Source: Erwinia sp050410775
Lineage (GTDB): Bacteria; Pseudomonadota; Gammaproteobacteria; Enterobacterales; Enterobacteriaceae
DNA: 64,000 nt
Assembly: GCF_050410775.1 (NCBI RefSeq)
Contig: NZ_CP191229.1
Direction: 5' to 3' (one strand)
Shown here: in pieces, positions 33,343 through 42,266 of the stretch
Numbering within the stretch: position 1 is the stretch's first letter
How the letters are laid out: every line of letters begins with the position of its first letter
Program-made: the position numbers and the translations under genes
The notes under the pieces: generated by a model
What the model was told of the DNA's origin: nothing
What the model saw: the letters and a program-made list of their open reading frames with translations, nothing else
Database searches by the model: none

Positions 33343-33723
33343 ACTCACCTCAGGTTCAGGAGACCGGCAACCGGCCGGCACGGCTTATTCATTAAGCCTG
33401 GTCCCTGACGTGGAAACCGCCAGCGCCACGCAGCGTAATAACGTGCAAAAACGTCGCCGCTGCGGCGCGCCAGTTAATCCGGCTATCCTGTAGTTAAGAT
33501 TGTCCAGCTAAGCTTGCCAGAATACATAACTCGTTATTGTCCGGATGCCGCTGTTTTTCATTATTAACAGCGGCCCGAACTTCTGAAAAAGGTCAACCGA
33601 ACTTGTTTACAAAAAAGGCAATATTTTCGTGTCATCGGACAGATAAATAAAACACAATATGCACCAGTCTCCTGAATTTCGCCCGGGCGAAATTAACCTT
33701 TAATCAACAATTAGTTAACCTTG
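33343..33723. other. GST-sotB divergent spacer
   Basis: This 380-base spacer is GC-rich near the GST start and AT-rich toward sotB. It should contain both promoters, but I see no clear operator and no gene. Confidence 0.4.
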
Positions 33724-34908
33724 ATGCAATCAAATACCGCTTCACGCAAAACGGCCTGGCTACGCGTTATTATGTTAGCCATTGCCGCCTTTATTTTTAA
33801 CACTACCGAGTTTGTGCCGGTCGGGCTGCTTTCTGATATCGCCGCCAGTTTTTCGATGAAAACGGCCCAGGTCGGGCTGATGCTGACCATCTATGCCTGG
33901 GTCGTGGCGCTGATGTCTCTGCCGATGATGCTGCTGACGCGCCAGGTTGAACGACGCTTCCTGCTGATAACGATCTTCCTGCTGTTTATCGGCAGCCATA
34001 TTCTGTCGACCTTTGCCTGGAGCTTCAGCGTTCTGGTGGTTTCACGTATCGGGATTGCGCTGTCGCACGCTATATTCTGGTCGATCACCGCCTCGCTGGC
34101 GATCCGTGTTGCGCCTGCCGGCAAAAAGACCCAGGCGCTAAGTATGCTGGCAACCGGCACGGCGCTGGCGATGGTGCTCGGGCTGCCCGTTGGCCGCCTG
34201 ATTGGTCAGTATCTTGGCTGGCGGATGACCTTTGCGGTGATCGGTGCCGTGGCGCTGGTTACCCTGCTTTGTCTGGCGAAGCTGTTGCCAAAGCTGCCAA
34301 GCGAACACAGCGGCTCGCTGAAAAGCGTTCCCATGTTATTTAAGCGCCCGGCGCTGGTGTCACTCTATATGCTGATCGCCGTGGTAGTGACCGCCCATTA
34401 CACCGCGTACAGCTATATTGAACCCTTTATCCAGAGCGTGGCCGGAATGAGCGATAATTTCACAACATTCCTTCTGCTGATATTTGGCGCGGCGGGCATT
34501 ATTGGCAGCCTGTTATTCAGCGCGCTGGGCAATAAGTTCCCGGCAACCTTTTTACTTGCCGCGATCGCATTAATCACGGTCAGCATGCTGACCTTATACC
34601 TGGCGGCAACCCACAGCGTGGCGATTTCTCTGCTCTGCATTATCTGGGGAATGGCGATGATGGTTATTGGCCTGGCGGTACAGGTGCGCGTCCTGGCGCT
34701 GGCACCTGACGCCACGGACGTGGCGATGTCGCTGATGTCGGGCATTTATAATCTGGGGATTGGCGGCGGCGCGCTGCTGGGCAATCAGGTCAGCCTGCAT
34801 CTGCATATGGAAAACATTGGCTACGCAGGCGGGGCGATTGGCCTGCTGTCGCTGACCTGGTGCGCCTGGAGTCTGCGACGCTACCCGCAGCTGCGGATAA
34901 ACGGCTAA
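33724..34908 (+). CDS. sotB: SotB-like MFS sugar efflux transporter
   Basis: This major-facilitator protein of 394 residues has twelve helices. The N-terminal NTTEFVPVGLLSDIA signature is characteristic of the SotB/YdeA branch, which exports arabinose and other sugars or IPTG. The family motif in the 5th helix (GLPVGRLIGQYLGWR) is also present. A TTG lies just before the ATG, and neither has a strong Shine-Dalgarno sequence. It ends at a bidirectional terminator shared with the converging rhaM. Confidence 0.85.
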   Translation: MQSNTASRKTAWLRVIMLAIAAFIFNTTEFVPVGLLSDIAASFSMKTAQVGLMLTIYAWVVALMSLPMMLLTRQVERRFLLITIFLLFIGSHILSTFAWSFSVLVVSRIGIALSHAIFWSITASLAIRVAPAGKKTQALSMLATGTALAMVLGLPVGRLIGQYLGWRMTFAVIGAVALVTLLCLAKLLPKLPSEHSGSLKSVPMLFKRPALVSLYMLIAVVVTAHYTAYSYIEPFIQSVAGMSDNFTTFLLLIFGAAGIIGSLLFSALGNKFPATFLLAAIALITVSMLTLYLAATHSVAISLLCIIWGMAMMVIGLAVQVRVLALAPDATDVAMSLMSGIYNLGIGGGALLGNQVSLHLHMENIGYAGGAIGLLSLTWCAWSLRRYPQLRING

Positions 34909-34910
34909 AA

Positions 34911-34945
34911 AAAAGGGCTGAGCGCAGATTGCGTTCAGCCCTTTT
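34911..34945. terminator. bidirectional terminator between sotB and rhaM
   Basis: AAAAGGGCTGAGCGC, a 5-nt loop and GCGTTCAGCCCTTTT form a 15-bp stem with one G-T pair. The A and T tracts suit both directions. Confidence 0.88.
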
Positions 34946-34959
34946 CGCTATGTCACGTA

Positions 34960-35274
34960 CTATGGCAGATAGAAGACCGGCAGAAGTTCTTCACTGACCG
35001 GACTGCAATCCTCATTTGACGGCATCAGTTCACACATTGAGCGCCACCAGCGCTGGCAGACCTCCGTTTCCGCAACGGCATTCCAGCGCGCTTCCGATTC
35101 GATCTCCACCACCGCAAACAGCAGGCTGCGCTGCCTGTCCAGAAAGATACTGTAGTGATGGGCACCGTGCGCCTTCAGCGTCTCCGCCAGCTCTGGCCAG
35201 ATCGGATTGTGGCGCTGCTGATACTCCTCATGCCGGTCAGGATGCACCTGCATCACAAACGCCTTACGCAACAT
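34960..35274 (-). CDS. rhaM: L-rhamnose mutarotase
   Basis: This 104-residue enzyme converts alpha- to beta-L-rhamnose ahead of RhaA. The sequence follows E. coli RhaM closely (RKAFVMQV, HNPIWPEL, VCQRWW, and the end VFYLP). The frame is open to 35289, but ATG 35274 gives the exact family length. The start lies inside the rhaD coding end (11-base overlap), so it is the last gene of the rhaBADM operon. Confidence 0.93.
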   Translation of the reverse strand: MLRKAFVMQVHPDRHEEYQQRHNPIWPELAETLKAHGAHHYSIFLDRQRSLLFAVVEIESEARWNAVAETEVCQRWWRSMCELMPSNEDCSPVSEELLPVFYLP

Positions 35275-36106
35275 GATGATGTTCCGCATCCAGCGCCGCC
35301 TGCCAGGGCTTCACGCCGAAACGTTCACCCAGCGCAATCAGCTCCGGCGTGGTGATACTTTGACGCATACCGCCCATGGAGATGACCTTCACCACCACCT
35401 CTGACGATTTTTCCGCAGTGTCAATCAGGCCGAAGGTTTCATCAAGCGTCGGGCCTGCACCAAAGATGCCGTGAAACGGCCACATTACCAGGCTGTGCGA
35501 CGCCATCTGTTCTGCGGTCTTTTCACCAATACCGTCAGTGCCAGGTACCATCCAGGGGACGATGCCCACGCCGTCCGGAAACACCACCAGACACTCCGTA
35601 CTGCCTTCCCACAGCAGGCGGGTGAAGCTGGCGGAATCGAGTTCCACCACATAGCTCAGCGACATGAAATTGGTGGCGTGGCAGTGCATAATCACCCGGT
35701 CAGCGCCGTTTGTCGCCTGCATCCGCACGCTGTGCGACTGGAAGTGGGATGCCAGTTCAGACGTCGGCAGGCCGCCGTTGGTCAGACCCCAGTGAATGCT
35801 ATAGGCGCGGCCATCCTCGCTGACCTGCAGCAGGACCAGGCTGTCGGCCGGATCGAGCGGCACGTTGCGGAAGAACTTTCCGGAGCCGGTGACAAGGAAC
35901 CAGCAGCCCGCCAGCGCTGGCGCTGGCTGAGTAAGCTCAACCGTCCGCGGCTCAGGGTAAAAATCCGCCGCATACGGCTGCACTTCTTCCTCCAGCAGAC
36001 GCAGGCTGACGTTGCCCCCGTTGCGCTCATCCCAGCCTTTCAGCCACATATCGCCGGTCGCTTTCACCATTCCCTGGACAAACCATGAATTCAGAATCTG
36101 TTGCAT
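35264..36106 (-). CDS. rhaD: rhamnulose-1-phosphate aldolase
   Basis: This 280-residue class II aldolase cleaves L-rhamnulose-1-phosphate to dihydroxyacetone phosphate and L-lactaldehyde. The phosphate and zinc-site motifs are GSGKFFRN, the VIMHCHATN histidines and HGIFG. The frame is open to 36151, but AAGGA before ATG 36106 and alignment with E. coli RhaD set the start. There are ten bases between rhaA and rhaD. Confidence 0.94.
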   Translation of the reverse strand: MQQILNSWFVQGMVKATGDMWLKGWDERNGGNVSLRLLEEEVQPYAADFYPEPRTVELTQPAPALAGCWFLVTGSGKFFRNVPLDPADSLVLLQVSEDGRAYSIHWGLTNGGLPTSELASHFQSHSVRMQATNGADRVIMHCHATNFMSLSYVVELDSASFTRLLWEGSTECLVVFPDGVGIVPWMVPGTDGIGEKTAEQMASHSLVMWPFHGIFGAGPTLDETFGLIDTAEKSSEVVVKVISMGGMRQSITTPELIALGERFGVKPWQAALDAEHHHVA

Positions 36107-36116
36107 CAAGTAATCC

Positions 36117-37373
36117 TTAACGTTGGCTGAGAGTTGTTTGTTCATAGTCACGGACGTCGCTTAACCAGTCAGCTCCCGTGGGGACTTCATTGCGCAGGCA
36201 CCATGCATCCCAGACCGCCTGCCATGGCAGCGATTTCTGCTCTTCAAGCAGGGCCAGCCTGGTAGTGTAGTCCCCTTCACGCTCCAGCTTCTGTAGCTGT
36301 TCAACCGGCTCCAGCAGCGCACGAAGCAGCGCTTTTTTAGTATTACGTGTACCGATAACCCAGGCCGCGATACGGTTGATGGAGGCATCAAAGAAATCCA
36401 GGCCGATATGCACCTTGTCGAACAGACGCTGCCGCACGATTTCGCTGGCAATCGCCTGCGTTTCATCATCAAGAAGCACAACGTGATCGCTGTCCCAGCG
36501 AACGGGACGGCTGACGTGAAGCAGCAGGCGCGGCACGTAAAGCATGGCGGTGGAGATCTTATCTGAGATAACTTCCGTCGGATGGAAGTGGCCCGCATCG
36601 AGCGTCAGCGCGGTCTGGCGGCTGGCGGCATAGCCCAGGCAGAACTCATTGGAGCCTACCGTGTAGCTTTCCGCGCCGATACCGAACAGCTTACTTTCCA
36701 CCGCATCAATATGGTGCGCCGGATTCAGCTTCTCACTGATGATCTCATCCAGAGAGTCCATCAGGCGCTGACGTGGGCCAAAGCGATCCACGGTGACATC
36801 TTTCATGCCGTCCGGCACCCAGATATTCATGATGGAGGGCGTGCCAAGCTGCTCGCCGAACGAGGCGGAGATCCTGCGGCTGGCTTTGCAGTGCTCGATC
36901 CAGAACTGCCGGATCTCCGGATCGGTGTGCGCCAGCGTAAAGCCGTCTGCGCTCAGGGGATGCGAAAAGCAGGTCGGGTTAAAGTCAAGGCCGATGCCGT
37001 TCGCTTTTGCCCACTCAACCCACTGCGCAAAATGTTCAGGACGAATATCCGTACGTTCTACCGGCGAGTCGCTCTCCAGATAGATAGCGTGCAGGTTCAG
37101 GCGTTTTGGACCCGGGATCAGCGACATCGCCCTGTCCAGATCGGCACGCAGCTCGGCGGCCGAGCGGGCTTTACCCGGATAGTTGCCGGTTGCCTGAATA
37201 CCGCCTGTCAGCGCGCCTTGTGGGTTCTCAAATCCCCGGACGTCATCCCCCTGCCAGCAGTGCATGGAAACGGGCAGCTTATCCAGCTGCGCCATAGCGG
37301 CGTTGACGTCGACGCCGATATCGGCAAAACGCTGACTGGCGAGTTCAAACGCCTGTTCAATTGCGCGTGTCAT
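36117..37373 (-). CDS. rhaA: L-rhamnose isomerase
   Basis: This 418-residue TIM-barrel isomerase converts L-rhamnose to L-rhamnulose. The metal-site stretches are DFNPTCFSHP, ALTLDAGHFHPTE and WDSDHVVLLDDE. It is of full length. It overlaps rhaB by four bases (ATGA), which implies coupled translation. Confidence 0.95.
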   Translation of the reverse strand: MTRAIEQAFELASQRFADIGVDVNAAMAQLDKLPVSMHCWQGDDVRGFENPQGALTGGIQATGNYPGKARSAAELRADLDRAMSLIPGPKRLNLHAIYLESDSPVERTDIRPEHFAQWVEWAKANGIGLDFNPTCFSHPLSADGFTLAHTDPEIRQFWIEHCKASRRISASFGEQLGTPSIMNIWVPDGMKDVTVDRFGPRQRLMDSLDEIISEKLNPAHHIDAVESKLFGIGAESYTVGSNEFCLGYAASRQTALTLDAGHFHPTEVISDKISTAMLYVPRLLLHVSRPVRWDSDHVVLLDDETQAIASEIVRQRLFDKVHIGLDFFDASINRIAAWVIGTRNTKKALLRALLEPVEQLQKLEREGDYTTRLALLEEQKSLPWQAVWDAWCLRNEVPTGADWLSDVRDYEQTTLSQR

Positions 37374-38842
37374 ATACAGAGCTCCTTAACCGTGTGTGTC
37401 AGTGACTGAAACTTCGCCCAGTTCTGGCGGTAAACGTCACTGGCGTGAGGGGTATACGTTTTCAGATGAAAATTTTGTTTAATAAGCTGGCGAAAATGCG
37501 GCACGTCCTGCACCGCCCCGGCGGCAATCAGCTGGCTGCCGATATTGCCCAGCGTTGAAGCCTCCACCGGACCGGCAATAACCGGAATGCCGCAGGCGTC
37601 GGCGCAGAGCTGATTAAGCAGTGGGTTCTGACAGCCGCCGCCAACGATGTGCAGCCAGCTGAAGGCGCTGCCGCGCACTTCGCCCAGCTCCTGAAGCACC
37701 TGGCGGTAATAAAGCGCGAGACTGTCGAAAATGGTGCGTGCGAGCGACGCGGCGTCAACGGGTGCAGGCATTCCCTGTTCCACACAGGCATCCTGAATTT
37801 CCCGGACCATGCTGGCCGGGTTAATAAAACGATCGTCGTTGGGATTAATCAGCGAGCGGCAGGCTGGCTGGGATTCCGCTCCCTGCACCAGCGCCCCTAA
37901 GTCACTGATGTTAAGCTCCGAGCAGACGCGCTGGAGCAGCCAGAGTCCCATAATATTTTTCAGCACGCGGTAGCGACCTTCCGCGCCGCCTTCATTGGTC
38001 ACGTTTGCCGCCAGCGCCGCGTCGTCGGTGAAAGGAACAGGGCTTTCAAAGCCCATCAAAGACCAGGTGCCGGAACTGAGCCAGGCCGCATTGGTGCCGG
38101 CAACCGGGGCGGCAACGACCGCGCTGGCCGTATCGTGCGTCGCCACGGCAATCACCGGAACCGCCTCGCCCGAGGCCGTTGTCCAGTTGCCGGTCAGGCT
38201 GCCCGGCTGGGATGTCGGACCGAACCAGGAGGGATTAGCGCCCGCCCAGGCCAGCAGCTCGTTGTCCCATTCTCCGCTGTGGATATTAAGCAGCTGCGTC
38301 GTGGTGGCATTGCTGTACTCCCAGTTCAGCTTACCCGTGAGGCGGAAATGAAAATAATCAGGGATTAGCAGCGCGTGGCGAACGTCCTGCAGCCACTCAG
38401 GTTCTGCATCGCACAGTGCCCGGAACTGGTAGAGCGTGTTAAAAGGCAGAAACTGAATGCCTGTTTTCTGATAGATAGCTTCCCTGCCCAGCTCAAGCTG
38501 CGCCCGGCTCATCACGCCTCTTGTACGATCGTCGCGGTAGGCAACCGGCAGCCCGATGCGCTCGCCCTCAGCGTTCAGCAGCACATAGTCAACGCCCCAG
38601 GTATCGATGCCGATGCTGTCAGGGACAATGCCCTGCCCGACCAGCTTATCCAGCGAGGTAAAAATGAAGGATTCCAGAGCATCGAGATCCCAGCACTGAT
38701 GACCCTCAACGCTTATCAGCTGATTGACGCAGCGGGCAATCTCCTCAAGAGAAAGTTCGCCGGTTTCTGTGTTAAAGCGCGCCAGCATCACGCGGCCGCT
38801 GGAAGCGCCAAGGTCAACGGCAACACAATTTCGTAAGCTCAT
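37370..38842 (-). CDS. rhaB: rhamnulokinase
   Basis: This 490-residue FGGY-family kinase phosphorylates L-rhamnulose at C1. It shows the N-terminal ATP-binding VDLGASSGRVMLA, the catalytic Asp in GIDTWGVDY, and IVGGGCQNPLLNQ with GPVEASTLGN near the C-terminus. It is the first gene of rhaBADM, transcribed away from rhaSR from a shared control region with RhaS and CRP sites. Confidence 0.95.
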   Translation of the reverse strand: MSLRNCVAVDLGASSGRVMLARFNTETGELSLEEIARCVNQLISVEGHQCWDLDALESFIFTSLDKLVGQGIVPDSIGIDTWGVDYVLLNAEGERIGLPVAYRDDRTRGVMSRAQLELGREAIYQKTGIQFLPFNTLYQFRALCDAEPEWLQDVRHALLIPDYFHFRLTGKLNWEYSNATTTQLLNIHSGEWDNELLAWAGANPSWFGPTSQPGSLTGNWTTASGEAVPVIAVATHDTASAVVAAPVAGTNAAWLSSGTWSLMGFESPVPFTDDAALAANVTNEGGAEGRYRVLKNIMGLWLLQRVCSELNISDLGALVQGAESQPACRSLINPNDDRFINPASMVREIQDACVEQGMPAPVDAASLARTIFDSLALYYRQVLQELGEVRGSAFSWLHIVGGGCQNPLLNQLCADACGIPVIAGPVEASTLGNIGSQLIAAGAVQDVPHFRQLIKQNFHLKTYTPHASDVYRQNWAKFQSLTHTVKELCI

Positions 38843-38898
38843 GGTCGTGGCTTCCTGTCAGTTCGATAGCCACAGTCTAAAAGCCCGTCATTCTGGCA

Positions 38899-38948
38899 CC
38901 TTCCCGCCAGTGCCAGGCCAAAAGATGGCCTGGCAGCCTGGCAAAGAT
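38899..38948 (-). promoter_or_regulatory. RhaS operator of rhaBADM
   Basis: On the minus strand, ATCTTTGCCAGGCTGCC (38932-38948) matches the upstream RhaS half-site of E. coli rhaB (ATCTTTCCCTGGTTGCC). Sixteen bases further lies a second half-site (38899-38915) with GGGAAGG, comparable to the E. coli GAGAAGG. Another ATCTTTTGGCCTGGCAC lies between them at 38910-38926. Confidence 0.7.
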
Positions 38949-38951
38949 GAA

Positions 38952-38967
38952 CGTGAATCAGCTCACA
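38952..38967. promoter_or_regulatory. CRP site in the rhaB-rhaS spacer
   Basis: CGTGA-ATCAGC-TCACA, one base from the TGTGA-N6-TCACA consensus, directly upstream of the RhaS half-site. This is the place expected for catabolite control of rhaBADM. Confidence 0.8.
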
Positions 38968-39140
38968 GTTTTACTTTTCACCGGCGGGCGCAGCGGATGT
39001 GACACGACGCTCACTTCTGATCACAGAGAGGCAGTTTCTTGAAAAATTGGCCTTTTTACGCCGCATCCGTGTCGAAAATTTAAGGTCAGCTCCCCCTGCC
39101 CGGCAGTAGACTCGTCGCAAACCAGCAAAGAGGACGAATC

Positions 39141-39968
39141 ATGACCGTGTTACATAGCGTGGATTTCTTCCCGGGCGGAGGCCTGCCGGTTACCATTGAA
39201 CCCCGGGCACCCCAGGGTGCATTTCCTGAACATCATCACGACGACTTTCACGAGATCGTTATTGTCGAACAGGGCGCGGGGATCCACGTCTTTAACGGCG
39301 AACCCCAGTCACTCTGCGGTGGCTGCGTCTGCTTTGTCCGCGATCACGACCGCCATCTCTATGAGAAGACCGACCAGCTCATCCTGACGAACGTGCTCTA
39401 TCGCGGACCGGAGGCGTTTCGCTTTATCACCGGCTTTCAGCATCTGCTACCGCAGGAACAGGCCGGCAATTACCCTTCACACTGGCGCATCAGCAGCAAG
39501 GTGCTGAGTCAGGTTAAAAAGCTGACCCGGGCATTAGAAATCGCGCCCACGCCGGACTGTATGGAAAGCTGCGTGGAGCAGGAGATGACCTTTATGCAGC
39601 TGTTGATGCTGCTGCGCAAAGGCTGTCGCGAAGAGGCCAGCGACGATCAGGATGGCCGCCTGCGGCAGCTGCTGGACTGGCTCTCAGAGCATTACAACGA
39701 AGAGGTGGAGTGGGAAGCGCTGGCCGCGAAGTTTTCCCTCTCGCTGCGGACGCTTCATCGCCAGCTGAAGCAGCAGACCGGCAGTACACCGCAGCGTTAT
39801 CTGAATCAGCTCAGGTTGTTGCAAGCCCGCCATTTGCTGCGCCACAGCGAAATGCGCATCACCGATATCGCCTTTCACTGCGGATTTGGTGACAGCAATC
39901 ACTTTTCCACGCTCTTTAAGCGCGAGTTTGGCACCTCTCCGCGTACCATCAGGCAAAATGACCTGTGA
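39141..39968 (+). CDS. rhaS: rhamnose-responsive activator RhaS
   Basis: This 275-residue AraC-type protein has an N-terminal cupin sensor (PEHHHDDFHEIVIVEQGAG) and two C-terminal helix-turn-helix units (LAAKFSLSLRTLHRQL, ITDIAFHCGFGDSNHFSTLF). It activates rhaBADM and rhaT when L-rhamnose is bound. It is divergent from rhaB, with GAGGA upstream of the ATG, and rhaR follows eight bases after its stop. Confidence 0.92.
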   Translation: MTVLHSVDFFPGGGLPVTIEPRAPQGAFPEHHHDDFHEIVIVEQGAGIHVFNGEPQSLCGGCVCFVRDHDRHLYEKTDQLILTNVLYRGPEAFRFITGFQHLLPQEQAGNYPSHWRISSKVLSQVKKLTRALEIAPTPDCMESCVEQEMTFMQLLMLLRKGCREEASDDQDGRLRQLLDWLSEHYNEEVEWEALAAKFSLSLRTLHRQLKQQTGSTPQRYLNQLRLLQARHLLRHSEMRITDIAFHCGFGDSNHFSTLFKREFGTSPRTIRQNDL

Positions 39969-39976
39969 GGTGAGCC

Positions 39977-40855
39977 GTGAACCATCCCCTTCGTCTGGCG
40001 AGAGCCGACTATTTTCCCTCTGAATTGATGCCGGTGGCGGTTGCCGACCGCGCCCCGCAGCCCTCTTTTCCGCCTCACGTTCATGAGTTTAGCGAGCTGG
40101 TGATTGTCTGGCGGGGCAATGGATTGCACGTCATGAACGAGCGTCCCTGGCTTATCACCTGCGGCGATCTGTTTTATCTTCGCCCGGAAGATTGCCATAG
40201 CTATGAATCGGTAAACGATCTGGTGCTTGATAATATTATTTACTGTCCTGAACGTTTCACGCTGGGAATGAGCTGGCAGCAGTTTCTTCCGCCGGACGAA
40301 CAGCGCAGCTGGCGGCTGACCACGCGGGGACTCGCTCTGGCGCGCGGCGTGATCCAGCAGCTGGGCCAGGAGAGCCGCAAAAGCGACCGCCTTTCCCGCC
40401 AGCTGACCGAGGCGCTGTTTTTACAGCTTATGCTGATCCTTCAGCGTCACCGCTATGCGACCGACTGCGCCCGCCAGCTTCCCGAAGGTGAACAGATGGA
40501 TTTGCTGATGTCCGCCATCCAGGGACAGCTGGCCGTTCCCTTTGATCTGAGCACTTTCTGTCAGCAGCATCAGCTTTCCGAGCGTGCGCTGAAGCATCTC
40601 TTCCGCCAGCAGACCGGCATGACGCCCGGCCACTATGTCCGTCAGCTACAGCTCTGCCGGGCAAAGTATCTTCTGCGCTGCAGCGACTGTCTGATTGGCG
40701 AAGTGGCCGCCCGCTGCGGATTCGATGACAGCAATTACTTTTCGGTGGTGTTTACCCGGGAGACAGGCATGACGCCAAGCGCGTTTCGCCAGCAGTTTAT
40801 TCATGCCGGATCGCGCAGAACGGCGATCCGGCATGAAGGAGAAGTGAGGGAGTAA
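39977..40855 (+). CDS. rhaR: rhamnose-responsive activator RhaR
   Basis: This 292-residue AraC-type paralogue of RhaS has a cupin sensor (FPPHVHEFSELVIVWRG) and two helix-turn-helix units (FCQQHQLSERALKHLF, IGEVAARCGFDDSNYFSVVF). In E. coli it activates rhaSR itself. It begins with GTG, with a strong GAGGTGAG upstream, and ends six bases from the converging rhaT stop. Confidence 0.92.
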   Translation: MNHPLRLARADYFPSELMPVAVADRAPQPSFPPHVHEFSELVIVWRGNGLHVMNERPWLITCGDLFYLRPEDCHSYESVNDLVLDNIIYCPERFTLGMSWQQFLPPDEQRSWRLTTRGLALARGVIQQLGQESRKSDRLSRQLTEALFLQLMLILQRHRYATDCARQLPEGEQMDLLMSAIQGQLAVPFDLSTFCQQHQLSERALKHLFRQQTGMTPGHYVRQLQLCRAKYLLRCSDCLIGEVAARCGFDDSNYFSVVFTRETGMTPSAFRQQFIHAGSRRTAIRHEGEVRE

Positions 40856-40860
40856 GGCCG

Positions 40861-41895
40861 TCAGGACATCATGCCCATGCCAACGATATTCGCCGCCAGA
40901 ATAATCACAATGCAGCCGCCGCACAGGACGCCAACCGGGCGGCGCCCGACATTTTTCCACTCTTTCAATACCAGTCCAACCAGTCCACCGCACAGGACGT
41001 AGAAGCTCATATGCAGCATCCAGCTGATGAAGTCATACTGCGCCGGAATGCGCGCATGGCCCCAGGCATAGAAGAAAAACTGCAGATACCACATGGTTCC
41101 GCCAAGGATGGAGAGCAGCACGTTGCTGATAAGCACGGTCTTGATCACCGAGAAATCCGCCCTGACCGACAGCGTCGACTGGGTGGCAAGACGGTAAAAG
41201 CAGAAGCCAAGGTTTATGACCGCCCCGCCGCCCATGATCACCACGTAGCTGGGCAGTGCAACATAGAGCGGATCGATACCCAGCGCGGCAGCAGCGTCAT
41301 GCATCGGTTTTGCGGCATTCATAGCGAAAGACATCCCTGCGGAGAAGATGCCGCAGAGTACGGCCAGCATCAGACCTTTCTTCAGATTGAACTCTTCGGC
41401 GGTGATCCCCATCGCCCGCTCTTTCATCAACCCCGCTCTGGAGACAATCGCCACGCCGACCAGCGCAACCAGCACGCCCAGCAGCGTAAGACGTCCGCCC
41501 GCTGAACTGAAGAGCTCCACAAAGCGTCCCTGGAGCAGCGGCGTCATCAGCGTACCGACGACCAGGGTAATGCCGATGGCAATACCAATGCCCATGGACA
41601 TGCCGAGATAGCGCATGGTCAGACCGTAGTTGATGTTCCCGATGCCCCACATGGCGCCAAAGAGGAAAACCGGCATCAGCTGAGCGAGAGAGAAGCTGCT
41701 GTAGTAGGCCCAGAAATTGGGCAGCAGTACCGCGCTGACGGCCCAGGGCAGGATTATCCACGACATTACCCCGCCAACGGACCACATGGTTTCCCATGAC
41801 CAGTTACGCACTTTCTTAAAGGGCGCATAGAAACAGGCGGCGCTGGCGGCGCCCACCAGATGCCAGAGTATGCCAGACAGGATAGCTTCACTCAT
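40861..41895 (-). CDS. rhaT: L-rhamnose/proton symporter
   Basis: This 344-residue membrane protein with ten helices belongs to the RhaT family (WHLVGAASAACFYAPFKKVRNW-type start, split by helix; GAMWGIGNINYGLTMRYLG; WYLQFFFYAWGHA). It imports L-rhamnose with H+. It is transcribed toward rhaR from its own promoter in the spacer shared with aldA. Confidence 0.94.
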   Translation of the reverse strand: MSEAILSGILWHLVGAASAACFYAPFKKVRNWSWETMWSVGGVMSWIILPWAVSAVLLPNFWAYYSSFSLAQLMPVFLFGAMWGIGNINYGLTMRYLGMSMGIGIAIGITLVVGTLMTPLLQGRFVELFSSAGGRLTLLGVLVALVGVAIVSRAGLMKERAMGITAEEFNLKKGLMLAVLCGIFSAGMSFAMNAAKPMHDAAAALGIDPLYVALPSYVVIMGGGAVINLGFCFYRLATQSTLSVRADFSVIKTVLISNVLLSILGGTMWYLQFFFYAWGHARIPAQYDFISWMLHMSFYVLCGGLVGLVLKEWKNVGRRPVGVLCGGCIVIILAANIVGMGMMS

Positions 41896-42266
41896 TATTC
41901 TCTTCCTTCGTTGGGGGGTAAGGTTCCCGGTAGGATGGAGTCTACGAAGGATTACAAGGCAGAGACCTTAGGCTGGCTGCCCTGGCAGGCAGGAAACTGG
42001 CAAAATACAGCGCCTCCCGCCGACCGCGATCACACTTCAGTATTCTGTAAGCTGCGGTGGCCGCAGGGCTGAAATTCATCCATTCTTTTGATTTTTATTA
42101 CAATTTCAATTTTTTCCGCCTTCATCACCCTGTTCTTCTTTTCCCTGCCAAATCTCTTCAATGAGTGGCAGCGACAGAAAGGTCATTCTGGGGCGGGCAG
42201 GAGACTATTTTAATATGCAACATTTTCTTAACTGACATATAAAAAAACGTTCACGGAGAATCCGCC
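41896..42266. promoter_or_regulatory. rhaT-aldA divergent control region
   Basis: This 371-base spacer contains a GCCAG-rich stretch at about 41970-42006. On the minus strand 41990-42006 reads ATTTTGCCAGTTTCCTG, similar to the RhaS half-site upstream of rhaB, so RhaS control of rhaT is likely. No gene is present. Confidence 0.45.
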